Shown here in pieces: positions 24,845 to 35,579 of a stretch of DNA of 64,000 nt. The first letter of the stretch is position 1. Each line of letters opens with the position of its first letter. The notes under the pieces are model-generated. The model was not told the DNA's origin. It was given only the letters and a program-made list of their open reading frames with translations, and did not search any database. The translations under genes were made by a program, and so were the position numbers. Source of the DNA: Stereum hirsutum FP-91666 SS1 (taxonomy: Eukaryota; Basidiomycota; Agaricomycetes; Russulales; Stereaceae); the NCBI RefSeq assembly GCF_000264905.1, contig NW_006763144.1, positions 558,001-622,000 on the forward strand, written 5' to 3'.

Positions 24845-27489
24845 TCACATACGGTTGACCAACCTCTCCAGTGCATCCCCAGAAGCAACCTGAAACTCGT
24901 CTGTCTGTGACCTCGCCATCACACCTCCCTTCTTCACTGTCTTTCCCTGAGCCCTCACTGCCTCCCTCATCCTTCTCTCCGCATCTGCATCACGATCCTC
25001 ATCCCGATCAACGTGAGTCTTCCTGTGAGCCTGAGGTTTTCCAGCTTTTGGACCAGGCGCCTTTGCGCTCCTCTTTGCTGAGAATGCAGATCCTTTGCCT
25101 TTATGCGAAGACGCAGAGACGGAGCTAGGAGCTTCACGCAGACCAAATGATTTGGCCAAGTGTCCGAGGTGGAGGTGTCGAATATGGAAGATATGTTTCT
25201 CGTCTGAGGGGTGTGTGGCGTAGGCTCGCATGTGGGATTGGAATGCCTTGCGTGCCAGTGTTGTGTTCTACGTGTCACAAAAGCGAGGTTCAGCAAGATG
25301 TGAGATAGAATAGAGAGCAAAGACCAGACCCACATCTTTGTTGCGCAATATCCACCTCTCGAACGACAACTGCACTTCTGTCGCTCTCTCCTCACACTCT
25401 GCCCCCTTCCCACCAAACCCATTCTTCAACACCTCTTCCATCTTCACCCCATCTATTCTCGCGGCACCCTTCTCCTTCTCGTCCGTAGCACCTGGCTCTG
25501 TCGAGCCCTGCATCCGGTTCTCAACCCACTTCACCCACTCCGCCTCGCTTGGCGCCACAATACTCCACGCCTCACCTCCTTTGCCCGCTCTGGCTGTCCT
25601 TCCTACCCTATGTACGTATTCCGTAGCTCCACCTTCTGTTGGAAGGTCGTACTGCACTACTGCACGTACCAGAGGGAGATCAAGACCGCGAGAGGCGACG
25701 GATGTACAGAGAAGAATTGAAGCTGCGGGGGAGTTGGGGGACGATGACGGGAGTGCCGAGAAGCCCTTCAGCGAGGCCAGTCGAGTGGCGAGGGGAAGGG
25801 AGCCGTGTAATCGAAAGATCGAAGCCTCGGGTAGGAGTGGTGATTTGCCTTCGATCTTCTCGCCGATAGATGACGAAGGTCGTTTCGATGGTTTCGTGTT
25901 AGGAGTAGACTCGTCACTGTCAGCGTTTTCCTCTTCATCAGAGTCATCGTCTGAGGAATTAGCAGCCTCCTCATCTTCCATGGTCGAGCTGGACAATAAC
26001 CGCCAATGAAAGTCGACGGAATCCGTACAGCTGAGAAAAACGATGATCTTTGATCCTCTCCTGTTGGCCGAGTTCTGGGAGAGTAGGGAGCGAAGGAGTG
26101 CGACGAGTGTGACCAATCTCAGCTTCAACGGCACCACCACGTACTTCTGCGCCAACTGACTCGGCGGCGTGAACTTCTCGCTCGACGCCAGAGACATACC
26201 CTTCTCGCCGTCTCCAACTCCAACAGTAGTAGGGAAAGGAATGTCGTTTTCCGTCGCTTTGACCATGAGCGGATTCTCTAGCGTCATTCCCGCCAACTTC
26301 TGCACGTCTTCCTTCATCGTCGCCGAACAAAGGACTGTTCTCCTCCGCGTCTCCCAATCCCATCCCACGCTCTCAACATTCTGCCCTTCCTTGTACGCCT
26401 GGACAGCCAACTTCCTCCTACCCTCCAGACCCTGAACAATCCCCTTGATAGTCTCCTCGAACCCAAGCTCCATCAACCTATCCGCTTCGTCGAGCACGAG
26501 CCAGCGGCATTTGCCTACGTCAAGAGACGTAGTGTTCTGCAGATGATCGAGCAGACGGCCAGGTGTGGCGACAAGTATAGGGATACCCTTCCGTAGCCGG
26601 GCTTTCTCGTGCGTACGTGTTGCACCTCCTGTGAGTAAGCCTGAGACAAGCCACCGAGTAAGACGGTCCGTCGAGGTGCCATCGGAGTCCTCTTTGGAGC
26701 GAAGACGAAGAGTGAGAAGACGTTCGAGCACGTCGGAAATCTGCTTGGCAAGTTCACGTGTAGGAGCAATGATGATGGCTAGTGTGCCTACGGAACGGTC
26801 GATATAGGAAAGAGAGCTTAAGGGTAGAAGATCTTGGATAATGGGAAGGAGGAAGGATAATGTTTTTCCGGAACCGGTTTGGGATTGGATGAAGACGTCG
26901 CGAGAAGATGAAGGATCCGTCGGAGTGGCGAGGAGAGCAGGAAGGGCTGAGCGCTGTATAGATGTGGGCTTTTGTATGCTCATTTTTTCTGAAAGGTGAG
27001 AGATGATGAGAGGATCGAGGCCTAAGCCGGCGAAGGAAGAAGAATCGTTCAAAGGTGCATTGCTCGGTTTAGCATTTGCCTTGAATGAAGAGGCAGGAGC
27101 AGACACATGCTCGATTTTGGGGTTGGATGAGAAGAGAGAGGAGATGATTTGCGTGGGTGCTCGAGATTTTGAAGGCTGGTCGTTGGAGGAAGTCGTAGTA
27201 GACGGTTTGGGAGCAGGTTTGTGTGATTGCGACTGTTCCTTCCGTGGTCGCTTGACGGGACGGTCATCCTGAGGTGAACGGTCAATAGTAGAATTTTCTC
27301 CGACTCTTGTCTTTCGTTTCGAGACCCTCTTGGCCTTCAATCTAAGTGCGTATGAATATGCAGTCTACTAGTAAAGATAGAACCGTGAACGAACCTGTCT
27401 GTCCATCTACCACCCTTCTTCCCGTTTCCAGTAGCTTTACCGGAGAAGTTGTCCTCGACTGAGAGGTTGAGTACTAAATCGTCGTCCAT
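24845..27489 (-). CDS. DBP7: DEAD-box RNA helicase Dbp7
   Basis: ATP-dependent nucleolar helicase of the Dbp7 (human DDX31) group, needed for early 60S ribosomal subunit assembly. Exons 27489-27395, 27341-25334, 25267-24845 give 841 residues. In order: a basic, disordered N-terminus; a Q motif ([10 protein letters not shown] then QKPTSIQ); motif I SQTGSGKT; Ia PTRELAKQ; Ib TPGRLLDHL; motif II DEAD; motif III CSAT; motif IV IIVFLSC; motif [12 protein letters not shown]; motif [12 protein letters not shown]. An acidic insert (about 26000-25860) sits in the second RecA lobe, and the lysine-rich C-terminus follows RAYATHP and [13 protein letters not shown], which are typical of Dbp7. The start is the ATG at 27489; the in-frame upstream extension lacks family similarity. 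The gene follows the RING/TRAF gene head to tail. Confidence 0.93.
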
Positions 27490-27753
27490 GGCTAGAGTGG
27501 AGACTTTTGAAGTGAGTGGGACGAAGTTAAGCTTGCAGCCTTGCGATGCTGAAAATACATTTGGGATTGGTTCACGCCACACTTGTGCTACATCGCTCGC
27601 CACAATCAGTAATACTGTACTTTCAGTTCCCAGCCTCTGACAGTCGCATTCTAGTTTGCACTACTATTCATACCATGGCTACTCTACACGGGTGGATCCT
27701 GCTAAGAGCAAAAAGCAACCCAGGTGCTTGCGATAAGAGACAGAACAAAACTA

Positions 27754-27863
27754 TGACAAGAGCGAGATTCGAACTCGCGCCTTCATACGAAGATGAGAAA
27801 CCCGATTTTGTCAGGCAAGCTTTCGCTTGAGTCACACGCCTTGGACCGCTCGGCCATCTTGCC
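27754..27863 (-). tRNA. tRNA-Leu(CAA) with an intron
   Basis: A complete cloverleaf can be folded on the minus strand. The acceptor stem pairs GGCAAGA (27863-27857) with TCTTGTC (27761-27755), followed by discriminator A. The D arm holds the A box TGGCCGAGCGG. The T arm GCGAG/CTCGC has loop TTCGAAT. A long class-II variable arm includes CTTC/GAAG. The anticodon CAA is at 27829-27827. About 26 nt between the anticodon loop and the 3' stem form an intron, whose CTTG can pair with CAAG around the anticodon, as in other fungal tRNA-Leu(CAA). One T-T mismatch is left in the anticodon stem (TGTGA/TCTCA). Confidence 0.88.
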
Positions 27864-27970
27864 ATGCAAAACCAGTCAGACCACATATTGTCACCTTTCA
27901 TCGCGTTAACTTGGTTCCTCCGAACGCCACGGTGGACAACGATGAAGAATTTGCGGACAATCGCAGCAAT

Positions 27971-28009
27971 TAAGATAGGCCTCATCCAGATTCGACGACA
28001 TCACGTGAC
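27971..28009 (+). repeat. Left terminal inverted repeat
   Basis: Pairs with 28403-28441; one mismatch in about 38 bases. It ends in a CACGTG-containing GACATCACGTGAC. Confidence 0.85.
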
Positions 28010-28402
28010 TGCGCCGCCACAGCTTGTGTCGACCTCTAAAATCAATGTAAAATATTGATTGTTGCAGGAGGTGGACACTTACGGGGAATCTACAACCGCA
28101 AAATTGTCGAATACAGTTCAAAGAAAGTAGCTTTACCATAGGCGCGCCCTTTATTGCATAACCAATTGAGCCTTAGCATTTTGAACGGTGAAAACTCAGG
28201 ATGTTGGGCCACACAGGTGCCACACGGAGTCCTCGAAGAAAAAAGCCTAAGGATCTGTTGTGCCTCAATGTTGTTATGAGATATTAATTTAAGTGGGATA
28301 CCAAATGCATTCATAAAAGGACTGCGGTCGTAGATTTGCGAAATAATTGACCGTGGACCGCAGAACGGCCAAAAACCGCGAAAAGCAGGTATTTCAAGGT
28401 CT

Positions 28403-28441
28403 GTCACGTGATGCCGTCGAATCTGGATGAGGCCTATCTTA
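28403..28441 (-). repeat. Right terminal inverted repeat
   Basis: Inverted partner of 27971-28009. Confidence 0.85.
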
Positions 28442-28857
28442 CGAGCACTCCTGAGGACACCTGCGGACGGGCTGCGGCATGGAGGGCGCACGGACCATTG
28501 CAGGAAGCCACGTCACCAACGCGACAGGTCACGGTGACATTACGTTGTTTCTACTGAGTTCGCCGCGTCACGGTTCGCTTCAAAAGGCGCGGTGACCTCT
28601 ACCGCGTCGCTTCTTTCCCTTCACCCACCTCCTCCCACCTCCCATTATCCATTCACCCCAGACTAAAAGCCCTACCCTCACAGCCTATCACTTTTCACGT
28701 CTCTGTTGCTTTCTATTTTTTCTTATCTTGCTCAGTGTAGGTAGGTACTGTTCGCGTCGATCATCAGGCTTCAACTGACAAAGCTGCGTCTCTGCCATCA
28801 GACTTCCAATAATCATAATAGACTGGTCTAACCCCCGTATAATATTCCAACAAAATA

Positions 28858-31843
28858 ATGCAGGAGTGCAGAGAAAAGAATAGTTCGGGGGGTACGTTCC
28901 TTCGGCTGAACCTGTCATCGTACTTTGAGTCGCGCACAGACACATCATTGCTCACAACATATTCATAGAGTACCAATTCAGCAGAGCAGGCCGCCTCCGT
29001 CCTGTCGTGAGCACTGCCGCCCCAGAAGGACTTCGAAAGATTATCCTTAGCAAAACTCAGGATGGCGAAGTTGCTCTCGCGAAAGCTGCCGTCGAGTTTC
29101 AACTGCAGTCCTGGGAGAAGACCTTGAATGAAGTTCGGGCCGCGGACGCTGGCCTTGGTGCTCCATTCGGAGTCAATCTCGATGCTCTCAAGTTCTCTGG
29201 CGAACTCGGAGACAACCCTTCGAAGGATATTGAGATCATATCGGAGACTATGAAGGCCGCGTCTATGACCATGCCGCAGACGAAGGATATCTGGTCCTGG
29301 GAGACGTTGCCGTATGTTGTGAGATGTGCTGGGTTGGCTGGCGTGAAGGAGGATCAGAAAAGGCCACAGAAGAAGTCGAGAAGTGAGAACGATGAGAGAG
29401 TGGTTCCTGACGTTGATGAATGGTACGTATTTTTTCTATCGCATTTCAGTCAACATCGTGTGCTGAGTAGCTATCATAGGATTCTGCGGAACGAGATGTA
29501 TCTTCGTCTCCTAAGTCGAAAAGCCAGTGTCGGAACCCCTACAAAATCATGGACATTCGGGCTGACTTCCATCAAAGACTTACCTACTGTCATCCCTGGG
29601 GCTTTCCCGATCACCGCACCTAAAAAGACCTCTCCGCCATGCGCCCTCAAGATTCCTCGTGTCCTCTCTTCGTCTCCGCCCGGCTACTCCATACTAGACA
29701 ACAAGCGCGCTTCCGCCGTATTTCTTCAACCCTCCATCGACGCGTTTAAATCGCGATGGGACGCCATGACCGAGTCTCTGCTCTCTGGTCTGAATTGGGA
29801 AAACGTCTTCGTCGCCGGCGGACTAGTCTTAGGCGCACTCCTCACTCCCGAAGTCCCCTCTTCTCACCCTGACTACAAGCTTGTCAACAAATCCGACGAA
29901 TGGAAATCTTCTGACATCGACCTCTACATATATGGTCTCAGTCCCGAGGACGCCAACGCCAAAATCAAGCACATCGCCGAGACGTATAAGGCGAACCTTC
30001 CCAAGGGCGCACCCTCCCAAGGGCGCACCCTCCCAAGGGCGCACCCTCCCAAGGGCGCACCCTTCCTCGTTGTGCGCAACTCTCAGACGATTACGTTGTA
30101 TTCGGAGTGGCCTCGTCGTCGCGTGCAGATTGTGCTGAAGCTGATTGGGTCGCCGAGGGAGGTGTTGTTGAACTTTGATTTGGATATTTGTGCTGCTGGT
30201 TACGATGGCAAAGAGGCGTGGTTGCTGCCGCGCTGTGTGCGTGCGTTAGAGAGTATGTATCCTTGCACAAGTGACCTGCTATTCGGTGTGCTGATTTATG
30301 GCGGTAGCTGGGACTAACATCTTCACGATGGACCTCATCAACGGTCACTACTTGGGTGAACGCAAGGCCAGCCGTGATAAGAGGTATGTCTTCAGCGATT
30401 TCAAGATTGTAACTTCTTGATCTAACGTACAGTTCATCCATCACTTCAGAGTATTCAAATACGCAGACAAAGGATTTGGACTACGCATCCTTCCCTCCTA
30501 TATGGCTTCTCTCTCGACTTACAACGCCCGCGAACAACTCGACAAAATCGCTCGTGGAGAAGTTCTTCCTGATGGGTTGGCCCTGCCCGTCATCGCTGAA
30601 CGCTCTCGTCAATGGACTCAAAAAGTCGTCAACGACTACGGCCGCCTTCGCGAAAAGAACTCGCCGTTCCACTGGCCTCGCCCGTACCCTGTCGTCCAGA
30701 GCGACAAGCCTGTCTTGTCTCACGCTATGCTGGAGAGTTACTGCCAGGTCTCAGCAGAGCCATTGGGACGGAGCTGTTTGACAGGTTTCGAATTGTTGAT
30801 GCGGCATGTGGCACTTTGGGAGCAGGAGGTGGCGGGGAAGATCGAGTGCGTACTTCAGATGTTTTCATATATTTCATCATCTCTAACTTTCAATTGCAGG
30901 ATATTCCAGGACTTGTTTGCGAGTGATACGTGAGAGCACTTGCTATCAATTCGTTATAAACTTTCCTAACGCACAGTCTCCGAACAGCTATGGCGAAGGC
31001 CTTCAAAACGTCGCGTATGACGATTCTCCCTCGTCTGTCCATGTTTCGCCCTCTTAAAACTCCGTCAACAGCACTGAACGTCGTCACAGGTATCCATGGG
31101 ATAATTCATTTGCCATTGATGGTTTCAAGAACGCTCTCGATAGATTCAACGAGAAAGAGAACGAACCTGTCAAGTCTGTGTGCGAATCATCTTTGAAGGC
31201 TGCTCGTATCACGTACGCTGAGAACATCGAACAAGCTTTGTCCGCGGAAAAGGACATCATCATCCCGCTGTGGGTTCCTGAGGAGTTTTCTCAATTCGCC
31301 AACGACATAATACTCAAAGGCCTGACGGAGCATGATCAACCCTTACATGCACCTCCTCTCAAAGTCGAGGTCACTGGTGCAGACACCGATGTGAACGATG
31401 CGGACCTTACTCGTTGGACGCTGGATATGGTTCTCAACTGGCAGATGCTTGACCGCCGTATTGATGAGTGAGTGCCAAGATGCGCTTCGCTCATACTTCA
31501 CCGTACTAATTACCTCTCAAAAAATTCCAGAGTTCGCGAAATGCTCTGGGCTTTCCATCGTGCAAATGAGAGGCCTGACACCTGCCCTCGAGATTATAGG
31601 TTTGAGTTCCTGATGACCAGTATCTCCAAGCGCGCGGTCAGGACGACAGTCGAGGATGAGATGGAAGCTTTCGTTCGCTGGGTCGGTAGAGAGCCATATC
31701 TCCTCAATACCAAGCTCCCTGCCATATTCCAACTCTTGGAGGATCGCGGTAAAAATACTCCCAGTGGACTCTATCCCGGTGATCGTGAGGAGGCCGATGA
31801 CGACGACGATGACGGAGAGTTGAACCTCTTCGAGAGCGATTAG
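28858..31843 (+). CDS. Nucleotidyltransferase-like protein of unknown function
   Basis: Nine exons: 28858-28891, 28969-29422, 29480-30252, 30308-30383, 30450-30845, 30900-30929, 30988-31014, 31090-31467, 31531-31843; 826 residues, all phases consistent. The ATG at 28858 is chosen because a canonical 77-bp intron joins it in frame to the long exon, which has no ATG of its own near its start. Residues about 274-400 carry VAGGLVLG, SSDIDLYIYG and NFDLDICAAGYDG. This is the GG...DhDh...D layout of the nucleotidyltransferase fold. The segment RVFKYADKGFGLRILPSY follows. The C-terminus is acidic (run of Asp). From memory, similar core sequences occur widely in basidiomycetes and in some amoebae and giant viruses; I cannot verify this. 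A 64-bp tandem repeat inserts 16 extra residues between the second and third acidic motifs. Substrate unknown. Confidence 0.75.
30000..30063 (+). repeat. Four perfect tandem copies of a 16-bp unit in coding sequence
   Basis: Unit CCCAAGGGCGCACCCT at 30000, 30016, 30032 and 30048. The unit is not a multiple of three, so each copy is read in a different frame. Going from one to four copies adds 48 bp and restores the frame, which is the state seen. Confidence 0.95.
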
Positions 31844-32386
31844 GAGGAAGAGATACATGGAGGGGATGAGGGGAACGACTCGGATGATGACGACGACTAG
31901 GGCTGGGGTTCACCATCTTGATAGCTTGCATTATGATATCTTGGAGCTTGTCTATCTATCCAAATTTAGGTCGGAGTCTCTGGCTCGAGCAAGCATTTTT
32001 CGGTGTTTTGCAAGCGCGAAATCCTCACAGGAAGTTTATAAGATATTGTGCAATTTGACGACACGGCCCTTGACATAAGCATCGCTGTCCGCTTTTTCGC
32101 AATCTAAACTGAGGCTATCCAGCCTCTGGTATTGCTTTACGTGCTGCTTTATTCACTAGAAGGAGGCAGTCTACTCGCTGTTCCTAGCAAAAGTGTCACC
32201 CTCACGACCCACTATTGTTCGAGGTGCTCAGTGTGGCCCAGAATGCTGTCTCAGTGGCGAGACTCTTGAACGGAGTCCAACCTAAGTCCAACCTCCTGCC
32301 TCTTACTGTTAGCTCGTCCCACCTTCAATTATATTCTCTGCAGCTCAAAGCTCTGATTACTCTGACTCTACAGACCGGACAACAAC
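31844..32386. other. Intergenic region between converging genes
   Basis: About 540 bp between the stop of the nucleotidyltransferase-like gene (+) and the stop of the coiled-coil gene (-). No gene or repeat seen. Confidence 0.5.
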
Positions 32387-33844
32387 CTATGCCGCCGAAA
32401 ATGGGTCCAACACGCTCCACATTGCCACCTTCGCTTTCATCAATATGCGTTCCTTTTTCTTCCCATCCTCCTTACGCTCCTCCCTCAACAGACCTAGGCC
32501 AGTCGTACACAGGACGAATTCCTCGCCGTATTCCCCGACTGGTCTCTCAGAATCATCTTGACCGCTATTAACCACCTCCATCCTCTGTCCATCCCACTTT
32601 TCTTCGGCCGCGACCCATATCGGCGACATCACCGCTGAAACCGTGCCGTCTCCCACAGCGTCGTTGAGTTGGAGACAAACTTGGACGAACTGCTGTACTC
32701 TATCTCCAACGCACTCCGATGTTGCCTTCATCATAGACATTCGAGATCGTCCAAGCCCTGCCACAAGGAGAACGGTCGCAAGGATGTCGAGTGCCCTTGA
32801 AACGAGTGCGACCGGCGGGTCAACGTCGTATTCAAAAGCGAGTCGAGCGTGGCGTCGCGTAAGGATCTTCCATTGCCCAGATACCGCGGCGGGCTCTGGA
32901 GAAAAATTGTCGGTAAGTAAGCTACCTCGAGATGACGGGTATCATCTGTCGTGCGACTCACCAGCATCCTTCAGAGAGTGAAAGATCCTCCCCAACGACT
33001 CAGCACTCGCATAATCTCTCCCAAAGTGCCACTGCACGACGGCTGCTGCTGCGAACTGAATCAAACAGGACTGGACGAAAATTTCAAGGAGAAGGGAGTC
33101 GTCAGCGTGGCGAGTGCGTTGCAAGGCCTCGGTAGCGGTCGTTCCGAACCACGACCTCGCAAGTTGGATGGCCTCAACAATTTCGTCGTCGCTATCTGCA
33201 ACCCCCTCGACCTCTGGCGACCGCGTCTCCCCCAACATATGGTCTACGAGGCTCATAGCTATCTGAGCGACATCGTAGTTCAACCCTTCCATCTTCTCCA
33301 CTATCTCTTTGTTCGTCGACGTATCGTGCTTCGTCAAGAACTTCTCCGCGACTGTGAGCTCCCTTGTCCTCGTGTCCAACAGCGATTTCGTTTGGTCGTG
33401 CTCTTTTGAAAGGACTTGGCATTGCGTCTGTAATTGGGAAATGGTCTGTGCATGATGGCTCACGGTAGCGTTGGCATTCTGAAGGTCCCGTCGAGTAGCG
33501 GCGAGATCGCTGCCGCTGTTCCGTAACCTGGTCTCCAATCCCGCGATCGTGACTCTCCTCGTATCGCATTCCGACTTCGTCTGCTGCATCACCACGTCCC
33601 GCCGCGCCAACTCCTTCTCCAACCCTTTCCTTGCCTCCAGAGCATCCCTGAGCTCTTGCTCCTTCCTCCGAGAGTCTCTTTCTGCTGCGTTTAGTTTGGC
33701 CTCTAGCTCGATGCGAATCCTCGTGCAAGACGGGCATGCGCGTGTTTCTTGGCCTCGTGTTACGGTCGGGGTCAGATGCAGGAGGCGGAAGATGAAGCCA
33801 GCGACCATTGCGAACACTGTGAGTACTTGCCTGCTCAAATCCAT
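32387..33844 (-). CDS. Membrane-anchored coiled-coil protein, family of unknown function
   Basis: Two exons, 33844-32962 and 32895-32387, joined by a 66-bp phase-1 intron; 463 residues. It begins with a hydrophobic segment (about residues 7-25), then CPSC, then a long coiled coil (about residues 40-175, many Leu, Glu, Arg heptads). A globular part follows, with MSLVDHMLGETR, LLLEIFVQSCLIQF and, after the intron, EPAAVSGQWKILTRRH. The C-terminal third contains a hydrophobic ALDILATVLLVAGLG and ends LMKAKVAMWSV. The neighbour at 35580-36905 shares the same order and the same intron position. I recognise the pattern as a basidiomycete-expanded family but know no function. A decayed copy lies immediately upstream. 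Confidence 0.72.
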
Positions 33845-34059
33845 AGCACTTCAAGCTGAGATATAGATGGGAGCAGGGCGAGGGTAAGGGCGAGAGCGCT
33901 TGAAGACGCTACAGAGGGTACAGTCGTCGATGTTGAGGTACTTCTTTTGACCTTCTCGCGCCACCGTTATTACTCATTGACATTGTGGTCTCCTCGAGTA
34001 TCCTCTGACATGATCGATGGGAACGGTGGGTTGATGCATGCCTGTGCTTCTTATGCAGC

Positions 34060-35060
34060 GTTTTCATACAAACAAGTGCCACAACTTCATGATCGTGCCG
34101 CCCGGTCGAATCAATCAAATATTTCATCGCGATCCGTATCATGGAAACCATTTACCAGATACCACCACCGGCTCTGGAAAGAATGTCTGTGAGTGAACAG
34201 AGACGTAAAATAATAAATCAAGCGACTCACCAGCCTCCTGTAGCAAGCGAAACATTCTCTCTCTCTAACTACTAACGACTCAGTGCTCGCATGATCCCTC
34301 CCAAAGTGCTATTTGACGATGATGTATGCTGCAGATTGGTTCGAGCAGGGTCATAGGATGATCTCTAGGAGAAGTATTCGATGTGGCGAGTGTGTTGCAA
34401 GGACTCGGCAGCGGTCGTTCCGATCCACGACCTCACAAACTGGACGGATCTCTTCCTCGCGGGTTACTTCGAGGTCATCGTTGATGTCGTCTCTCTGACC
34501 TCCGACGGCTTGCTCTCTACCCTCATTCCACAGTACGTGACTGCTTTGCTTCCTCCCCAACACCCAACGGCCGCAGCTCTCCCAGATCACCGTCTACTAG
34601 GCTCATCGTAGTTTAACCCTACAGCTTCTCTACAATTTAATTATTTATCGACGTGTAATATCTCGTCAAAAACGTCTCCGCTAGTCCTCGTGTCCAACAG
34701 CGATTTCGTCTGGTTGTATTCCCTCGAAATGGCGTAACATTGCGCCTTGATTTGGGCGCTGATCTGTTCGTGGTGAATCACCGCGCTGATTGTCAACTTG
34801 GTCTACAGTTCGTATTCCTCATCCAATCGTCTTTAACCTTCATGCGCTGTATCATACCCTCTTGCTGCTTCAATCTCCTTTTCAGTGCTTCCATTTTCTC
34901 AAAGGTTGGTCTGAGTTCTGGATCCTTTCTCTGAGCATCGCCCCCTGACGACGCGTTGATCTGGTCCTCAAGGTCAACATGTGTTCTGGTTGCAGACGTG
35001 AATATGCGATTTGCAAGGCGTCATGCCCCGATTACGGGCGGGTGAAGAAAGTGGATAACG
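34060..35060 (-). pseudogene. Decayed copy of the neighbouring coiled-coil gene
   Basis: The plus-strand text repeats the intact gene at 32.9-33.7 kb with many substitutions, deletions and frame breaks. Clearest matches: 34382-34446 with 33107-33171 (nearly identical, including GTTGCAAGG and GCGGTCGTTCC), 34276-34310 with 33000-33035, and 34690-34800 with 33370-33470. The splice donor context GCGACTCACCAGC and the start of exon 2 (CCGGCTCTGGA near 34170) are also preserved, so the copy arose from genomic DNA, not from a spliced transcript. No long open frame remains. A further fragment of exon 2 may lie near 35545. Confidence 0.8.
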
Positions 35061-35579
35061 AAGGCGACCTAGAAGTTTGCGCATCGTGTGTGTTTGTGTG
35101 CTCAAGACAAATGTCAACACCTTAGCACTCGAGACACGGAGATGTGGAATGCAAGCACACGGTGAAGGAGGTCGATTGAGGTGAGTCGACCTTCGTCTTT
35201 GCGCCGCCATTGAGATTAACTCCTCCTCGACGCCTCTATCATGATCGATGGGAATATTGTACATCAACTTGCAGCCTGATCGTGCTTCTCAGACCTCGTT
35301 TTGCTGCAGGCGAGTGATGCACCCCCACAGAAGTGCGTCTCAACCGATTTTACTGACCAAATCCCGATCGTCGATATACAGACTAACAACAAACCTTTCA
35401 ACGTCTTTTACAACTACACGGTCAAAATTTCCTCCAATTATAGTAAGAAGTTCCGTGCTCCGTACTCCTGCTTTCACATTTGAAACCCTGCAGTGAAGGC
35501 GTACGCGTGAGCGGAGAGGTCAATATGACGGAGTGCAAGCCTTACCGGCTCTGAAAAACGGGGAGGTTATTGTGCGCCC
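35061..35579. other. Duplicated debris between family members
   Basis: Holds short matches to the region upstream of the intact gene, such as ATGATCGATGGGAA near 35240, also present near 34011, and an exon-2-like CTTACCGGCTCTG near 35551. No functional gene seen. Confidence 0.45.

Larger units (their letters stand above)
27971..28441. mobile_element. MITE-like element with 38-bp terminal inverted repeats
   Basis: The left end (27971 onward, TAAGATAGGCCTCATCCAG then ATTCGACGACATCACGTGAC) is repeated inverted at the right end (to 28441) with a single mismatch (GAC/GGC). Both ends abut TA, consistent with a TA target duplication as in Tc1/mariner-type elements. The ~390 bp between has no gene. 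Size, termini and lack of coding capacity fit a non-autonomous transposon. It lies between the tRNA and the next gene. Confidence 0.75.
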
